Assembly: GCF_030646165.1 (NCBI RefSeq)
Contig: NZ_JAUTDO010000003.1
Coordinates: 585,019 to 649,018, forward strand
Reading direction: 5' to 3'
Length of the DNA stretch: 64,000 bases
Source of the DNA: Conexibacter sp. CPCC 206217
GTDB lineage: Bacteria; Actinomycetota; Thermoleophilia; Solirubrobacterales; Solirubrobacteraceae
The translations under genes and the position numbers were made by a program. How positions within the stretch are numbered: the first letter of the stretch is position 1; each line of letters starts with the position of its first letter. The notes under the pieces are model-generated. The model made no database searches. It was not told the origin of the DNA and saw only the letters and a program-made list of their open reading frames with translations. Below are positions 47,233 to 56,207 of this stretch, one piece after another.

Positions 47233-48720
47233 TCAGTCGGCGGCGGGGGGCGGCGCTCTGGCTCTGGCTCTGGCTCTTGGGAGCGGTTCCGGCGCCGGTC
47301 TCCCTCTCGCGGGCGGCTCGGCGGCGGCGCTGGCTCTCGCTGCCGCCGATCTGGCTCTCCCGGCGGGTCTCGCTCTCGAGGCCCTCGCTCTCGCTCTCGC
47401 TCTCTCCGGCCCGCTCCCGTTGCTGGGCGGCCCCGGATGCTCCAGCTCCGGCGGGTTGCCGATCTGGCCCAGCTCGGAGGTGTCGCGGGGGAACAGGAGC
47501 GAGACGGTCCAGTCGACCAGCAGGCGCGACTTGCGGTGCCAGCCGGGCATGTTCGCGAGGTGGTAGGTGCGGGCCAGGAACCAGGCCGGGAAGCCGCGCA
47601 GTCTGATCCCCATCGCGCTCGCGACCGCCTGGTGGCGGCCCATGTCGACGAAGACGCCCTTCGTCTTGTAGGTGAACGGCTTGACGCTGCCGCTCCCGCC
47701 CAGCTCCGCGGAGACGTTGCGCGCGACGCGTCTGCCCTGGCGGATCGAGTGCTGCGCGGTCGGCGGCGACAACTCGCCCTTGCGCGCGGGATCCGGAACG
47801 CCGGCGGCGTCGCCGATCGCCCACACGTTGCGATGGCCGGCGACCCGCATCGTCTGGTCGGTCTCGATGCGGCCGGTTCTGCCCAGCAGCGGCAGGTTGA
47901 GGCGGGCGACGACGGGGCTCGGCTTGACGCCCGCGGTCCATGCGAGCGTGCGGCACGGGACGACCTCGCCGCCCTTCAGCGTCACCGCGTCGGCGGCGAC
48001 CGCCTCGATCGTCGTGTTCGTGCGGATCTCCATCCCGCGCCCGCGCAGCTCGCGCTCGGCGAACGCCGCCAGCCGCGGCGCGACCTCCGGCATCACGCGG
48101 TCGCGCGCCTCGACGAGCATGAAGCGCACGCCCTGCACGCGGCAGCGCGGGTAGAGGTCGATCACGTCGGTGACGAAGTCCTGCAGCTCGGCGATCCCCT
48201 CCAGGCCCGCGTAGCCGGCGCCGACGAAGACGAACGTGAGGTACTGCGCGCGCTCCTCCGCGTCGTGGATCGTCTCGGCGATCTCCAGCGAGGTGACCGC
48301 GCGGTTGCGCAGCGCGATCGCCTCCGAGAGCGTCTTGAAGCCGACCGCGTGCTCCGCCAGGCCGGGGATCGGCAGCGTCCGCGAGATCGACCCGAGCGCG
48401 ACGATCAGCTGGTCGTAGTGGAGGTCGTGCTTGCGGCCGTCGAGCGAGTCGACCGTGACGCGGTTCTGTGCGGGATCGGCGCCGGTGATGTGGCCGAGCC
48501 ACAGATCGGTGCGTCTGAGCTGCTCGCGCAGCGGCACGACGACGTGGCGCGGCTCCAGCGTCCCGGCCGCGGCGCCGGGCAGCAGCGGCGTGTAGAGCAT
48601 GAAGTTGACGTCGTTGACGAGCGTGACGCGCGCCGCGTGCGCCGGCAGCTGCTTCTCGAGCGTGCGAGCGGCGTAGTACCCGCCGAACCCGCCGCCGGCG
48701 ATGACGATGTCCCAGGCCAT
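47233..48720 (-). CDS. Type II NADH dehydrogenase / pyridine nucleotide-disulfide oxidoreductase
   Basis: A 495-residue flavoprotein. It has the FAD motif IVIAGGGFGGYYAARTL at the N-terminus, the NAD(P)H motif FVFVGAGYAGLEGIAEL near residue 160, and AIGDAAGVPDP as the second FAD contact. It matches NDH-2 enzymes that pass electrons from NADH to menaquinone without pumping protons. The usual core ends near residue 420 (LLFPRDTSELGQIG). A 75-residue Ala/Arg/Pro tail of low complexity follows, encoded by simple GAGAGC/CAGAGC-type repeats. The ATG has TAGGCT 6 nt upstream. Confidence 0.87.
   Translation of the reverse strand: MAWDIVIAGGGFGGYYAARTLEKQLPAHAARVTLVNDVNFMLYTPLLPGAAAGTLEPRHVVVPLREQLRRTDLWLGHITGADPAQNRVTVDSLDGRKHDLHYDQLIVALGSISRTLPIPGLAEHAVGFKTLSEAIALRNRAVTSLEIAETIHDAEERAQYLTFVFVGAGYAGLEGIAELQDFVTDVIDLYPRCRVQGVRFMLVEARDRVMPEVAPRLAAFAERELRGRGMEIRTNTTIEAVAADAVTLKGGEVVPCRTLAWTAGVKPSPVVARLNLPLLGRTGRIETDQTMRVAGHRNVWAIGDAAGVPDPARKGELSPPTAQHSIRQGRRVARNVSAELGGSGSVKPFTYKTKGVFVDMGRHQAVASAMGIRLRGFPAWFLARTYHLANMPGWHRKSRLLVDWTVSLLFPRDTSELGQIGNPPELEHPGPPSNGSGPERARARARASRARPAGRARSAAARASAAAEPPARGRPAPEPLPRARARARAPPPAAD
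47255..47425. repeat. Simple-sequence tract (CTCTGG/CTCTCG units) in the 3' end of the NADH dehydrogenase gene
   Basis: Tandem imperfect hexamers of the type GGCTCT and CTCGCTCT occur here, densest at 47256-47276 and 47385-47410. They encode the alternating Arg/Ala tail of the protein. Such tracts can change length by slippage; a change not divisible by three would alter or extend the C-terminus. Confidence 0.6.
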
Positions 48721-48726
48721 TGACGA

Positions 48727-48732
48727 AGCCTA
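48727..48732 (-). promoter_or_regulatory. -10 box (TAGGCT) for NADH dehydrogenase
   Basis: TAGGCT on the minus strand ends 6 nt before the ATG at 48720. Confidence 0.5.
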
Positions 48733-48832
48733 TGCCCGGATCGCCGTCGAGCCCAACGTCGCGCGCGCCGATTCTGGTTGGCTCCCGGCCGTGATGCTGC
48801 GCACCGAGGCGGCCTGCGGCGTCGACGGTCGC

Positions 48833-49645
48833 TCACGCGACGGTCAGCAACAAAGCGGCCCACTCTCCCAGCTCCAGGCGGGAGCGTTCTCTCAGGCCAT
48901 GGCGCTCGAACGCCGCGGCGATCTCGTCCGCCTCGTGGACGAGCAGTCCGGACGCGATCAGGCGTTGCGGGGGCTCGGGGAGGTTCGCGGCGTACTCCAG
49001 CAGCAGCGGGCGCAGCAGGTTCGCGAGCACGGTCGGGGCGGCGGGCATCGTCTCCGTGCGCAGGTCCCCCCTGCGGACGTCGAGCGTGACGCCGTTGACG
49101 GTCGCGTTCTCGATCGTCGCCTCGACGCTGAGCGGGTCGTAGTCGATCGCCACGACCGGTCCCCAGCCGAGCTGCGCCGCGGCGATCGCGAGCACGCCGG
49201 AGCCGCAGCCGACGTCGACGAGCGGGCCGCGGGCGCCCTCCTGCGCCAGCGACAGCAGCAGCTCCAGACACAGCCGCGTCGTTGCGTGGGAACCCGTGCC
49301 GAACGCCTGCGCAGGGTCGATCACGAGTTCGACGGCGGCGCCCAAGGCCGGCTCCCACGGCGGGCGCACGACGAGGCGGTCGCCGAGCACGAGCGGCTTG
49401 TGGAAGTCCTTCCAGCGCTCGTTCCAGTCGTCGGGCAGCTCGCTCGTCGTGACCTCCACGAGTGCGCCGCCGACGGCCGCCTCCAGCTCCGGCAGCTCCG
49501 GCAGCTCGCCGGGCGGGCCGTAGACGGCGTACTCGACGAAGTCGCCGCGGTCGACCTCCTCGACGCCGCTCGGCGCCAGCTCCAGCAGCTCGGCGAGCGC
49601 GATCTCGGCGTCCGCTCGCGCCACTCTCAGCGCGAGGCGGATCAT
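48833..49645 (-). CDS. prmA: Ribosomal protein L11 methyltransferase-like protein
   Basis: A 270-residue class I methyltransferase of the PrmA family. The N-terminal ferredoxin-like substrate domain (about 1-90) precedes DPAQAFGTGSHATTRLCLELL. SAM motif I is LVDVGCGSGVLAIAAAQLG, followed by AIDYDPLSVEATIENA and NLLRPLLLEYA (in place of the common NI/NL motif). PrmA trimethylates ribosomal protein L11. Its ATG overlaps the dnaJ stop by 4 nt, so it belongs to the hrcA-dnaJ unit, a common actinobacterial arrangement. The open frame upstream of 49645 is a dnaJ shadow. Confidence 0.9.
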   Translation of the reverse strand: MIRLALRVARADAEIALAELLELAPSGVEEVDRGDFVEYAVYGPPGELPELPELEAAVGGALVEVTTSELPDDWNERWKDFHKPLVLGDRLVVRPPWEPALGAAVELVIDPAQAFGTGSHATTRLCLELLLSLAQEGARGPLVDVGCGSGVLAIAAAQLGWGPVVAIDYDPLSVEATIENATVNGVTLDVRRGDLRTETMPAAPTVLANLLRPLLLEYAANLPEPPQRLIASGLLVHEADEIAAAFERHGLRERSRLELGEWAALLLTVA

Positions 49646-50760
49646 GCCCCGAACGCCCGCTTGAGCTTGGAGAAGACACCCTCGTCGTTGCGCAGGTTCT
49701 CCTCGCCCAGCGTCGCGCTGAGGCGTTCCATCAGCTCCCGCTGCTCGTGCGAGAGGCGCCGCGGGATGACGACGTTGACGACGACGCGCAGGTCGCCCCT
49801 GCGGCCGCGTCGCAGCGCCGGCATGCCTCTGCCGCGCAGCGTCAGCGTCTCGTGCGGCTGGGTGCCGGCCGGGACCTCCAATGCGACGGGGCCGTCGAGC
49901 GTCGGGACCTCCAGCGTCGTGCCGAGCGCGGCGAGCGGCGCGGCGACGTCGATCGCGGTGACGAGGTCGTCGCCGTCGCGGACGAAGCGCTGGTCCTCTC
50001 TGACGCGCACGAGCACGTACAGGTCGCCGGGCGGGCCGCCGTGCTCGCCGGCGTGGCCGCGCTCGGACAGGCGGATCCGCTGGCCGTCGGAGATCCCCGC
50101 CGGCACGTCGACGCTGACGGTCATGCGCGAAACCTTGCGGCCGCGGCCCTGGCAGGTCTTGCAGGGCGACTTCGGCACGCGGCCGTCGCCGTGGCAGACG
50201 TCGCACGCGGTCGCGCGCACGACCTGGCCGAACGGGGTGCGCGAGACGGTCCGCAGCTGGCCGGAGCCGCCGCAGCGCTCGCAGGTCTCGATCGGCGTGC
50301 CGGGCTCAGCGCCGTTGCCGTGGCAGGTCTCACAGCGCACGACGGCCTCGTACGCGACGTCGACCGGGGTCCCGGTCGCCGCCTGCGCCAGCTCGATCGT
50401 CGCCGTGACGGCGATGTCGCCGCCCTGCGCCGGACCGCCGCGGCCACCCCCGCCGCCGAACACGTCGCCGCCGAAGAAGGCGTCGAAGATGTCGGAGAAG
50501 GAGCCGAAGCCGCTCGGCTGGAAGCCGCCGTTTCTGAGGCCGTCGGCACCGTAGCGGTCGTAGGTGGCGCGGCGCTCGGGATCTGAGAGCACCTCGTACG
50601 CCTCGGCCGCGGCCTTGAACTTCGTCTCGGCCTCCGGGTCGTCGCTGTTGACGTCCGGATGCAGTTCGCGGGCGAGGCGGCGGAAGGACTTCTTGATCTG
50701 CTCGCCGTCGGCGTCGCGCGGGACGCCGAGGCGCTCGTAATAGTCGCTCGCGATGGACAC
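49642..50760 (-). CDS. dnaJ: Chaperone DnaJ
   Basis: A 372-residue type I J-protein. It has a J domain (6-70) with the HPD tripeptide in ARELHPDVN, a Gly/Phe-rich linker (FFGGDVFGGGGGRGG), four zinc-finger repeats of the CxxCxGxG type (CETCHGNG, CERCGGSG, CDVCHGDG, CKTCQGRG), and two beta-barrel substrate domains. It stimulates DnaK. The start is GTG with TACCAT 6 nt before it; the intervening GAGGGG could also act as a ribosome-binding site. Confidence 0.96.
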   Translation of the reverse strand: MSIASDYYERLGVPRDADGEQIKKSFRRLARELHPDVNSDDPEAETKFKAAAEAYEVLSDPERRATYDRYGADGLRNGGFQPSGFGSFSDIFDAFFGGDVFGGGGGRGGPAQGGDIAVTATIELAQAATGTPVDVAYEAVVRCETCHGNGAEPGTPIETCERCGGSGQLRTVSRTPFGQVVRATACDVCHGDGRVPKSPCKTCQGRGRKVSRMTVSVDVPAGISDGQRIRLSERGHAGEHGGPPGDLYVLVRVREDQRFVRDGDDLVTAIDVAAPLAALGTTLEVPTLDGPVALEVPAGTQPHETLTLRGRGMPALRRGRRGDLRVVVNVVIPRRLSHEQRELMERLSATLGEENLRNDEGVFSKLKRAFGA

Positions 50761-50766
50761 CCCCTC

Positions 50767-50772
50767 ATGGTA
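50767..50772 (-). promoter_or_regulatory. dnaJ -10 box (TACCAT)
   Basis: TACCAT on the minus strand ends 6 nt before the dnaJ GTG, in the 81-bp gap after hrcA. dnaJ may thus be read independently of hrcA. Confidence 0.4.
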
Positions 50773-50841
50773 TGTGACCGGTGAGAGAACGGTCTCCAGC
50801 GCGCCCGGATGGCGCCTTGCGACGAGGCGCGGCGGCCGCGA

Positions 50842-51864
50842 TCAGCCGTCGTAGACGTCTTCGACGAAGCGCGACAGCTGGTGCGCGGCGGCGCGCACGG
50901 AGCGGATCGCGTGGTCGTAGTCCATCCGCAGCGGGCCGATCACGGAGACCGTGCCGAGGCTCTGGCGCGGCAGGCCGTAGCTGGCCGCGACGAGCGCGAG
51001 CGAGCGCAGCGCCGGCGCCTCGTTCTCGCTGCCGATGCGGACGTAGACGTCGCGTTCGACCAGGGCCGCGCTGAGCACGCCGAGCAGCGTCACGCGCCGC
51101 TCCAGCATCTGCATCACCTCGTTGAGCTGCGTCACGTCCTGGAAGCCGAAGTCGCTCACCAGGCGCGCGGCGCCGTCGACGTAGAGCGTGTCCTCGCTGG
51201 TGTCGGCGAGCTGCGTGAAGACCGGCGATATCGCGTCGAGGAAGCCGCGCTCGCGCGAGCCGAGGGTCGGATCCGCCAGCCGCTGGTGCAGCTTGCGCGC
51301 GCCGAGGCCCATCCCGACGAGCTGCTCGTTGAGGAAGCTCGCGCCCCAGTCGGCGAGGCCCGCGTCGACCGGCGTCTCGAAGCCGAAGACGCGCTTGGTG
51401 ACGCCGCCGGTGGAGGTGATCACGACGACCATCAGCACCTGCGGCTGCAGCAGCAGCACCTCGACGTGGCGGATCGTCGCGGTCTCGATCGGCGGCGCGG
51501 AGGCGATCGCCAGCAGGTTCGTCACCTGCGACAGCGTCGCGGTCGTGACGCGCATCGCCTCGTCGACCTCGTGGCGCACGAGCGACAGCGCCAGCGGCGG
51601 AGCGGCGACGACCGCGGTCGGGACCGGCTGGCGCAGCAGACGGTCGACGTAGTAGCGGTAGCCGGCGTCGGTCGGCACGCGTCCGGCGGAGGTGTGCGGA
51701 TGCGCGAGCAGGCCGTGCTCCTCCAGCATCGCCAGCTCGTTGCGGATCGTCGAGGGACCCCACTCGACCTCGGCGGCGAGCCCCTTGGACGCGACCGGCT
51801 GGCCGGACTCGAGGTAGTCCGCCACGACCTTGCCGAGGATCAGCTCCTGACGCGGGGTGAGCAT
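50842..51864 (-). CDS. hrcA: Heat-inducible transcription repressor HrcA
   Basis: A 340-residue HrcA. The N-terminal winged helix contains ILGKVVADYLESGQPVASKGL and the recognition helix in WGPSTIRNELAMLEEHGLL. HPHTSAGRVPTDAGYRYYVD follows, then the GAF-like dimerisation core. HrcA represses groES/groEL-type operons by binding CIRCE elements. I see no CIRCE (GCACTC-N9-GAGTGC) near hrcA or dnaJ here, so its targets are probably elsewhere. The ATG at 51864 (MLTPRQ) has TAGAAT 7 nt upstream. Confidence 0.95.
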   Translation of the reverse strand: MLTPRQELILGKVVADYLESGQPVASKGLAAEVEWGPSTIRNELAMLEEHGLLAHPHTSAGRVPTDAGYRYYVDRLLRQPVPTAVVAAPPLALSLVRHEVDEAMRVTTATLSQVTNLLAIASAPPIETATIRHVEVLLLQPQVLMVVVITSTGGVTKRVFGFETPVDAGLADWGASFLNEQLVGMGLGARKLHQRLADPTLGSRERGFLDAISPVFTQLADTSEDTLYVDGAARLVSDFGFQDVTQLNEVMQMLERRVTLLGVLSAALVERDVYVRIGSENEAPALRSLALVAASYGLPRQSLGTVSVIGPLRMDYDHAIRSVRAAAHQLSRFVEDVYDG

Positions 51865-51871
51865 GGTTCTG

Positions 51872-51877
51872 ATTCTA
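51872..51877 (-). promoter_or_regulatory. hrcA -10 box (TAGAAT)
   Basis: TAGAAT on the minus strand ends 7 nt before the hrcA ATG. Confidence 0.55.
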
Positions 51878-52018
51878 GGCCCGGAGCCGTACGCCACCTC
51901 GCACGAACCGCGCGAACCCGCCAGAACTGTCCTGATTGCTCAAGACGGTTTGTTGACGAACCGAAAAAGAGGGACAGAAGGATCCGGGCAAGGGGTACGT
52001 GAACGGGAGGTCGCGCGG

Positions 52019-54103
52019 ATGACGCTTGGGAGAGCGTGCAGGATCGTGGTCACGGCCGCGCTGACGGTGCTGATCGGCTCGGGTGGCGCGGGAGCCGCCG
52101 CGACGGGCTGGGAGCCACATCCGCAAGCCGCACGCACGTTCACGGGTGGGAGCGCAGGCTGGACGGCGAGCGTCACGCAGACGGGCGGTGGGTTGACCTG
52201 TTCGGGGCTCCTGCATGTCCCGGGCGTGACCTGTCCGGCCGTCTCCAACGGCTGGCAGGCCGATGGCGGCGACGGCAGCCTGCGCGCCTCCCTGTCGACC
52301 GCGGTCGGGCTGCTGGCGACCACGACCGTCGACTGGACCAGCCCGTCGTTCACACTCGCGGCGCGCCCGGACGTCGCGGCGTTCGGCCTCGCGCTGCGCG
52401 GCAGCGGCGGCTCGCTGATCGATCTGGGCGGCGCCAGCGTCGCCGCCGACCTCGTCGACCTTGGGAGCGGCGGCGGGGGCGGCGGCGGCGCGGGCGCCGC
52501 GTTGCTGGCCGAGACGGCGGTCGCGCCGTCGGCCGGCTTCAACGTCTACGGAGGGCCGGTCGCGCCGGCGGCGCTGACGGCGGGGCACACGTACGCGGTG
52601 CGCGTGCGGATGCGTTTCAGAACGCCGCTCGGCGTCGCCGTGAGAGGTGCGCTGGAGCTGGACGACGTCGCGCTGCAGCTGACCGACCTCGACCCGCCGA
52701 CGGGGCTGACCGCCAGCGTCAGCGCCGACACGGTCGGCGTGCGCGTCGGCGGCAGCGTCGACCCGCACGGCCAGGCGACGACGGTGACCGTCGACTACGG
52801 GCCGACGAGCGCGTATGGCGCCAGCACCAGCGTCGCGCTCGGCGGCAGCGGCGCGCAGCCGTTCTCGCTCCAGCTCGCGGGCCTCAGACCTGCGACCGCC
52901 TACCGCTACCGCGTCAGCGCCGTCAGCCCCGACGGCACGGTCGCGACGGCCGACGCGGGCTTCGTCTCCCCTGCCGAGGCGGCCTCCGACGGCGCGCCGA
53001 TGCTGGTCGGCTCCAGCGCGAGCCGCCAGCGGATCGCCGTCTTCGACCTCGACGCGGCCGTGACGCAGGCGCTCGTGGAGGTGCGCGACGCGAGCGGCGC
53101 CGCGCTGCTCGACAGCTTCCCCGACGCCGACCTCGACGGCTCGGCGACGATCGCGCTGCCGGCTGCCGGCGGGACGTACCGCGTGCGCGTCGTGCGCACG
53201 CGCGCGGGCGCCGGCGGCCCGATCGCGAGCCCGTTCGTCGACGCGGTCCTCGATGCTGCCGACGCGGCGGCGCCAGACGTGTCGGCGACGCTCGTGATCG
53301 TCGCGCCGTGGTCCTCGGCCCGACGGGCGCGAACGGTGACGGTGCTGGGCGCCCCGAACGACGTCGTCTCGCGCCAGCTGCAGGTGGTCGACGCCGCCGA
53401 CGGGCCGCTCGGCGCGCCGGTCGCGCTCGGCACCGACGGCAGCGCGACGGTGACGCTGCCCGACAGAGCGGGCTCCTACCGCGTGAGAGCGACGTTCCGC
53501 GATGCCGCTGGCAACGCGAGCGTCGCGCGCAGCCTGCCGGCGGTGCTGACAGGTCCCGTCGCGCCGACCGGCGATCCGCCGCCGACCGGCACGTCAGCGG
53601 ATCCGCCGCCTGCGCCCGATCCGTCTTCGCCGTCGTCCCCGTCCTCACCCTCGTCGCCGACCCCGATCGCGGACCCGTCGGCCGGAGCGCTCCCGATCGG
53701 CGCGAGAACGACCTACCCGCTGAAGGTCGCGGTCCCGTGCGCGATCCGGCCGGGCAGCTCGGTGCGGCCGGCGCGGCGCGACGGCCTCTGCCCCGGTCGC
53801 GTCGTCGTGGGGCGGATCGCGGCGCCGAGGCGGACGGTCGGCGGCGTGCGCGTGCAGTTGCGAGCAGCCCGCAGCAGCGTGATCGGCGGCAGCGAGTCGC
53901 TGCGCTTCACGCTCGCGCAGCGCGGTCGCGCGCGACTGAAGCGGATCGAGTGGAAGCTCGGCGCGAGATCGCTGCGTGCCCCCTCGCTGCGCGCCGCCCA
54001 GCTGCGCGCCGACGGCGGTGAGCAGACGCTGAGCGTGCGGCTCGTGCCGCGCCGCGGCCGCGCCGTGACGCTGCGCACCACGTTCCGCACACGGGCGGTG
54101 TGA
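52019..54103 (+). CDS. Secreted multi-domain protein with fibronectin type III-like module
   Basis: A 694-residue protein with a signal peptide (RACRIVVTAALTVLIGSGGAGA) ending near residue 27. A beta-rich N-terminal module with two Cys (LTCSGLLHVPGVTCP) and a Gly8 stretch comes first. A fibronectin III-like domain lies near residues 225-320 (VDPHGQATTVTVDYG, LRPATAYRYRVSAVSPDG). Two Ig-like beta modules follow, then a Pro/Ser linker (SSPSSPSSP) and a C-terminal beta module. No catalytic motif is recognised. It is probably a cell-surface or matrix protein. The ATG at 52019 has GGGAGG 8 nt upstream, a conventional start. Confidence 0.7.
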   Translation: MTLGRACRIVVTAALTVLIGSGGAGAAATGWEPHPQAARTFTGGSAGWTASVTQTGGGLTCSGLLHVPGVTCPAVSNGWQADGGDGSLRASLSTAVGLLATTTVDWTSPSFTLAARPDVAAFGLALRGSGGSLIDLGGASVAADLVDLGSGGGGGGGAGAALLAETAVAPSAGFNVYGGPVAPAALTAGHTYAVRVRMRFRTPLGVAVRGALELDDVALQLTDLDPPTGLTASVSADTVGVRVGGSVDPHGQATTVTVDYGPTSAYGASTSVALGGSGAQPFSLQLAGLRPATAYRYRVSAVSPDGTVATADAGFVSPAEAASDGAPMLVGSSASRQRIAVFDLDAAVTQALVEVRDASGAALLDSFPDADLDGSATIALPAAGGTYRVRVVRTRAGAGGPIASPFVDAVLDAADAAAPDVSATLVIVAPWSSARRARTVTVLGAPNDVVSRQLQVVDAADGPLGAPVALGTDGSATVTLPDRAGSYRVRATFRDAAGNASVARSLPAVLTGPVAPTGDPPPTGTSADPPPAPDPSSPSSPSSPSSPTPIADPSAGALPIGARTTYPLKVAVPCAIRPGSSVRPARRDGLCPGRVVVGRIAAPRRTVGGVRVQLRAARSSVIGGSESLRFTLAQRGRARLKRIEWKLGARSLRAPSLRAAQLRADGGEQTLSVRLVPRRGRAVTLRTTFRTRAV

Positions 54104-54113
54104 CGGCGAGTCT

Positions 54114-54138
54114 GGCGCGGAGCGGCTCGCTCCGCGCC
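54114..54138. terminator. Perfect 11-bp hairpin between convergent genes
   Basis: GGCGCGGAGCG and CGCTCCGCGCC pair perfectly around a 3-nt loop, in the 58-bp gap between two convergent secreted-protein genes. It probably works as a bidirectional terminator. Confidence 0.6.
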
Positions 54139-54161
54139 GGACTGCAGCCGATTCCCTCCTG

Positions 54162-56207
54162 CTAGCCGAGCTTGACCGTGCGCGTCAGGGAGCTGTTCGC
54201 CCCGCCGCTGTGCGCGATCGCGATCCGCAGCTGGTACTTGCCGCTGCGGACCTTGCTCTTCGTGCGCAGCGTGACCGACGCACGACCGCTCTTGACGACC
54301 GCGCGGGCCGTCGCGAGCACCTTCTCGTTCTTGACGACGCGGAAGCGAAGCGCGGTCTTGCCGGTCTTCGCGTCCTTGCCCGTCACCTTGCACGAGACGA
54401 AGATCTTCTTGCCGCTCGCCTTCGTCGTGCAGGTCACCTTCACCTGCGGCGGCTTCGGCGTGCTGCCCGTTGAACCGCTTCTTCTGCCGCCTCTGCCCGG
54501 CGTGCCGCCTCTGTCGCCGCCTCTCGGCGGGTTCGTGCCGTCGCCTCTGTCGCCGCCGTCGCCGGACGGATCGTCGTCGCCCTGACCGGGGTCGTCGCCA
54601 CTCGGGTCGTCGTCGCCCTGGCCCGGGTCGTCGCCGGCCGGTCTCGGCGTCGAGGACTCGCCGATCGAGCCCGGCGTACCGGTGTCGGCCGGGTGGTTCA
54701 GCACGACGCCCGTCGTCGGGTCCAGCAGGACCTTCGGAGCGCGCGCGTGGTTGGGGTCGAAGTCGAACATGTTGGCCAGCGAGCCGGCCTTCACGTCCAT
54801 CGAGCCGTCGCCGATGCGGCCCAGCTGCCAGTTGTCCTCGATGAACTTCAGGATCGAGGTCTGATCCGTCACCGAGTGGTCCACGAAGTTCTGCTTCGCG
54901 AACGGGGAGACGACCAGCAGCGGCAGGCGCGGACCGTAGCCGCAGCGCCCGGGGGCCGCGGTCGGGTCCTTCACGACGCCGCATCTGCCCGGCCCGTTGA
55001 GCGCGTCACCCGACGACGCCGACGGGTTGACGATCGGCGACATGACGTGGTCGTACCAGCCGTCGGAGTCGTCGTAGGCGATGACGATCGCGGTGCTGCT
55101 CCATGCCGGCGACTGCTGGATCGCGTTCACGGTGCGCGCGATCCAACGCTGCTCGTCGATCGGGTCCGAGCTGCCCGGGTGACCGTCCTCGGAGTTCGCC
55201 GCCTTCAGGTACGAGACCGCCGGCAGGTTGTCGTCGGCCAGGACCGTGTCGAAGTCCTGCAGGTCGTACTGGTGGTTCGCCTGGTCCGTTCTGCCGATCA
55301 TCTCCGGCGAGCTCGGCGGCAGGTGGTGCGGGTTGGCCGTCGATCTGTAGTAGGCGAACGCGTTGTGGTGTGCGGAGTAGTCCGGCAGGTCGAAGTTGAC
55401 GATGTCCTTGTGGCTCGCGCCGCAGATCGCCTTCCCCGTCGCCGGGTCGGTGCCCGTCGGGCGCATGCCGCCCTGGAACCAGCCCCAGGTGAGGTTGTGC
55501 GAGTTGAGCAGGTCGCCGACGTTCTTGCCGGTCATCACCGTCGTACCGGACGCCTTCGCGCAGTCGTCCAGCTCCGCGGACGGCTCCGGATCGGACGTGA
55601 CCGTCGAGGTCGCGCCGCCAGCCGTCGAGGTCGCCCCCGACGTGTTGCCGCTGACGAGGTTCAGCGCGCCCGGCGTCGAGGGGCCGAAGCCCGTGCCGAA
55701 CGAGTTGTCGCTCATCGAGAAGTGCTGCGCGAGGTTCCACAGCGCAGTCACCGTGTTGCCGTCGTAGTAGTTCATCACGACGGGTGACGGGCACAGCGAG
55801 CCGCCGCCGGCGGTGAACTCGACGAAGCCGTCCATCAGCCCGCCGTCGAACGCCTTCTGCTCGGAGCCGTACGAATGGCTCTGCGAGCAGGTGAACGCCT
55901 CCGAGCGGTCGAGGCGCTTCGGGTTCAGCGAGTTCGGGTTGCTGGTCAGCAGCGCGGGGCTCAGGCCGTTGACCGACGGCGTGTTCTCCTTCGCCGTGAA
56001 CTGAGGCTCGCCGGGCGGGTTCGCTGCGTTGGGGTAGGTGCCGAAGTAATGGTCGAACGATTCGTTCTCGTCGAAGATCACCACCACGTGCTTGATCGGG
56101 GTATCCGTCGGCGCCGGGGGCGACGAGTCGGCGTGGGCGACGGTCAAGCCGACCGTCACCGCCAACGTCGCCAGTCCGCCGGCGGCGAAGAATCTACGTT
56201 TGCGCAA
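54162..56207 (-). CDS. Secreted phospholipase C/acid phosphatase-type phosphoesterase
   Basis: A 681-residue protein of the non-specific phospholipase C family (phosphoesterase superfamily). A signal peptide (residues 1-26, ending AHA) precedes the signature VVVIFDENESFDHYFGTYP, whose Glu-Asn and Ser/Thr region binds metal and substrate. Later conserved parts are SMSDNSFGTGFGPSTPG and IVIAYDDSDGWYDHVMSP, with a late VSPFAKQNFVDH. The catalytic core ends near residue 510. Two tandem copies of GDDPGQGDDDPS form an acidic linker to a Lys-rich C-terminal beta module with two Cys. It would hydrolyse extracellular phosphodiesters. The start is TTG with GGAGG 4 nt upstream. Confidence 0.88.
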   Translation of the reverse strand: MRKRRFFAAGGLATLAVTVGLTVAHADSSPPAPTDTPIKHVVVIFDENESFDHYFGTYPNAANPPGEPQFTAKENTPSVNGLSPALLTSNPNSLNPKRLDRSEAFTCSQSHSYGSEQKAFDGGLMDGFVEFTAGGGSLCPSPVVMNYYDGNTVTALWNLAQHFSMSDNSFGTGFGPSTPGALNLVSGNTSGATSTAGGATSTVTSDPEPSAELDDCAKASGTTVMTGKNVGDLLNSHNLTWGWFQGGMRPTGTDPATGKAICGASHKDIVNFDLPDYSAHHNAFAYYRSTANPHHLPPSSPEMIGRTDQANHQYDLQDFDTVLADDNLPAVSYLKAANSEDGHPGSSDPIDEQRWIARTVNAIQQSPAWSSTAIVIAYDDSDGWYDHVMSPIVNPSASSGDALNGPGRCGVVKDPTAAPGRCGYGPRLPLLVVSPFAKQNFVDHSVTDQTSILKFIEDNWQLGRIGDGSMDVKAGSLANMFDFDPNHARAPKVLLDPTTGVVLNHPADTGTPGSIGESSTPRPAGDDPGQGDDDPSGDDPGQGDDDPSGDGGDRGDGTNPPRGGDRGGTPGRGGRRSGSTGSTPKPPQVKVTCTTKASGKKIFVSCKVTGKDAKTGKTALRFRVVKNEKVLATARAVVKSGRASVTLRTKSKVRSGKYQLRIAIAHSGGANSSLTRTVKLG
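54573..54646. repeat. Tandem repeat encoding GDDPGQGDDDPS
   Basis: Two near-identical 36-bp units encode the acidic linker of the phosphoesterase. Degenerate GGDRGDG-type copies follow. Confidence 0.65.

Noticed and set aside
50761..52018. CIRCE operator near hrcA or dnaJ
   Set aside because: I looked for GCACTC-N9-GAGTGC in the gaps around hrcA and dnaJ on both strands and found no match.
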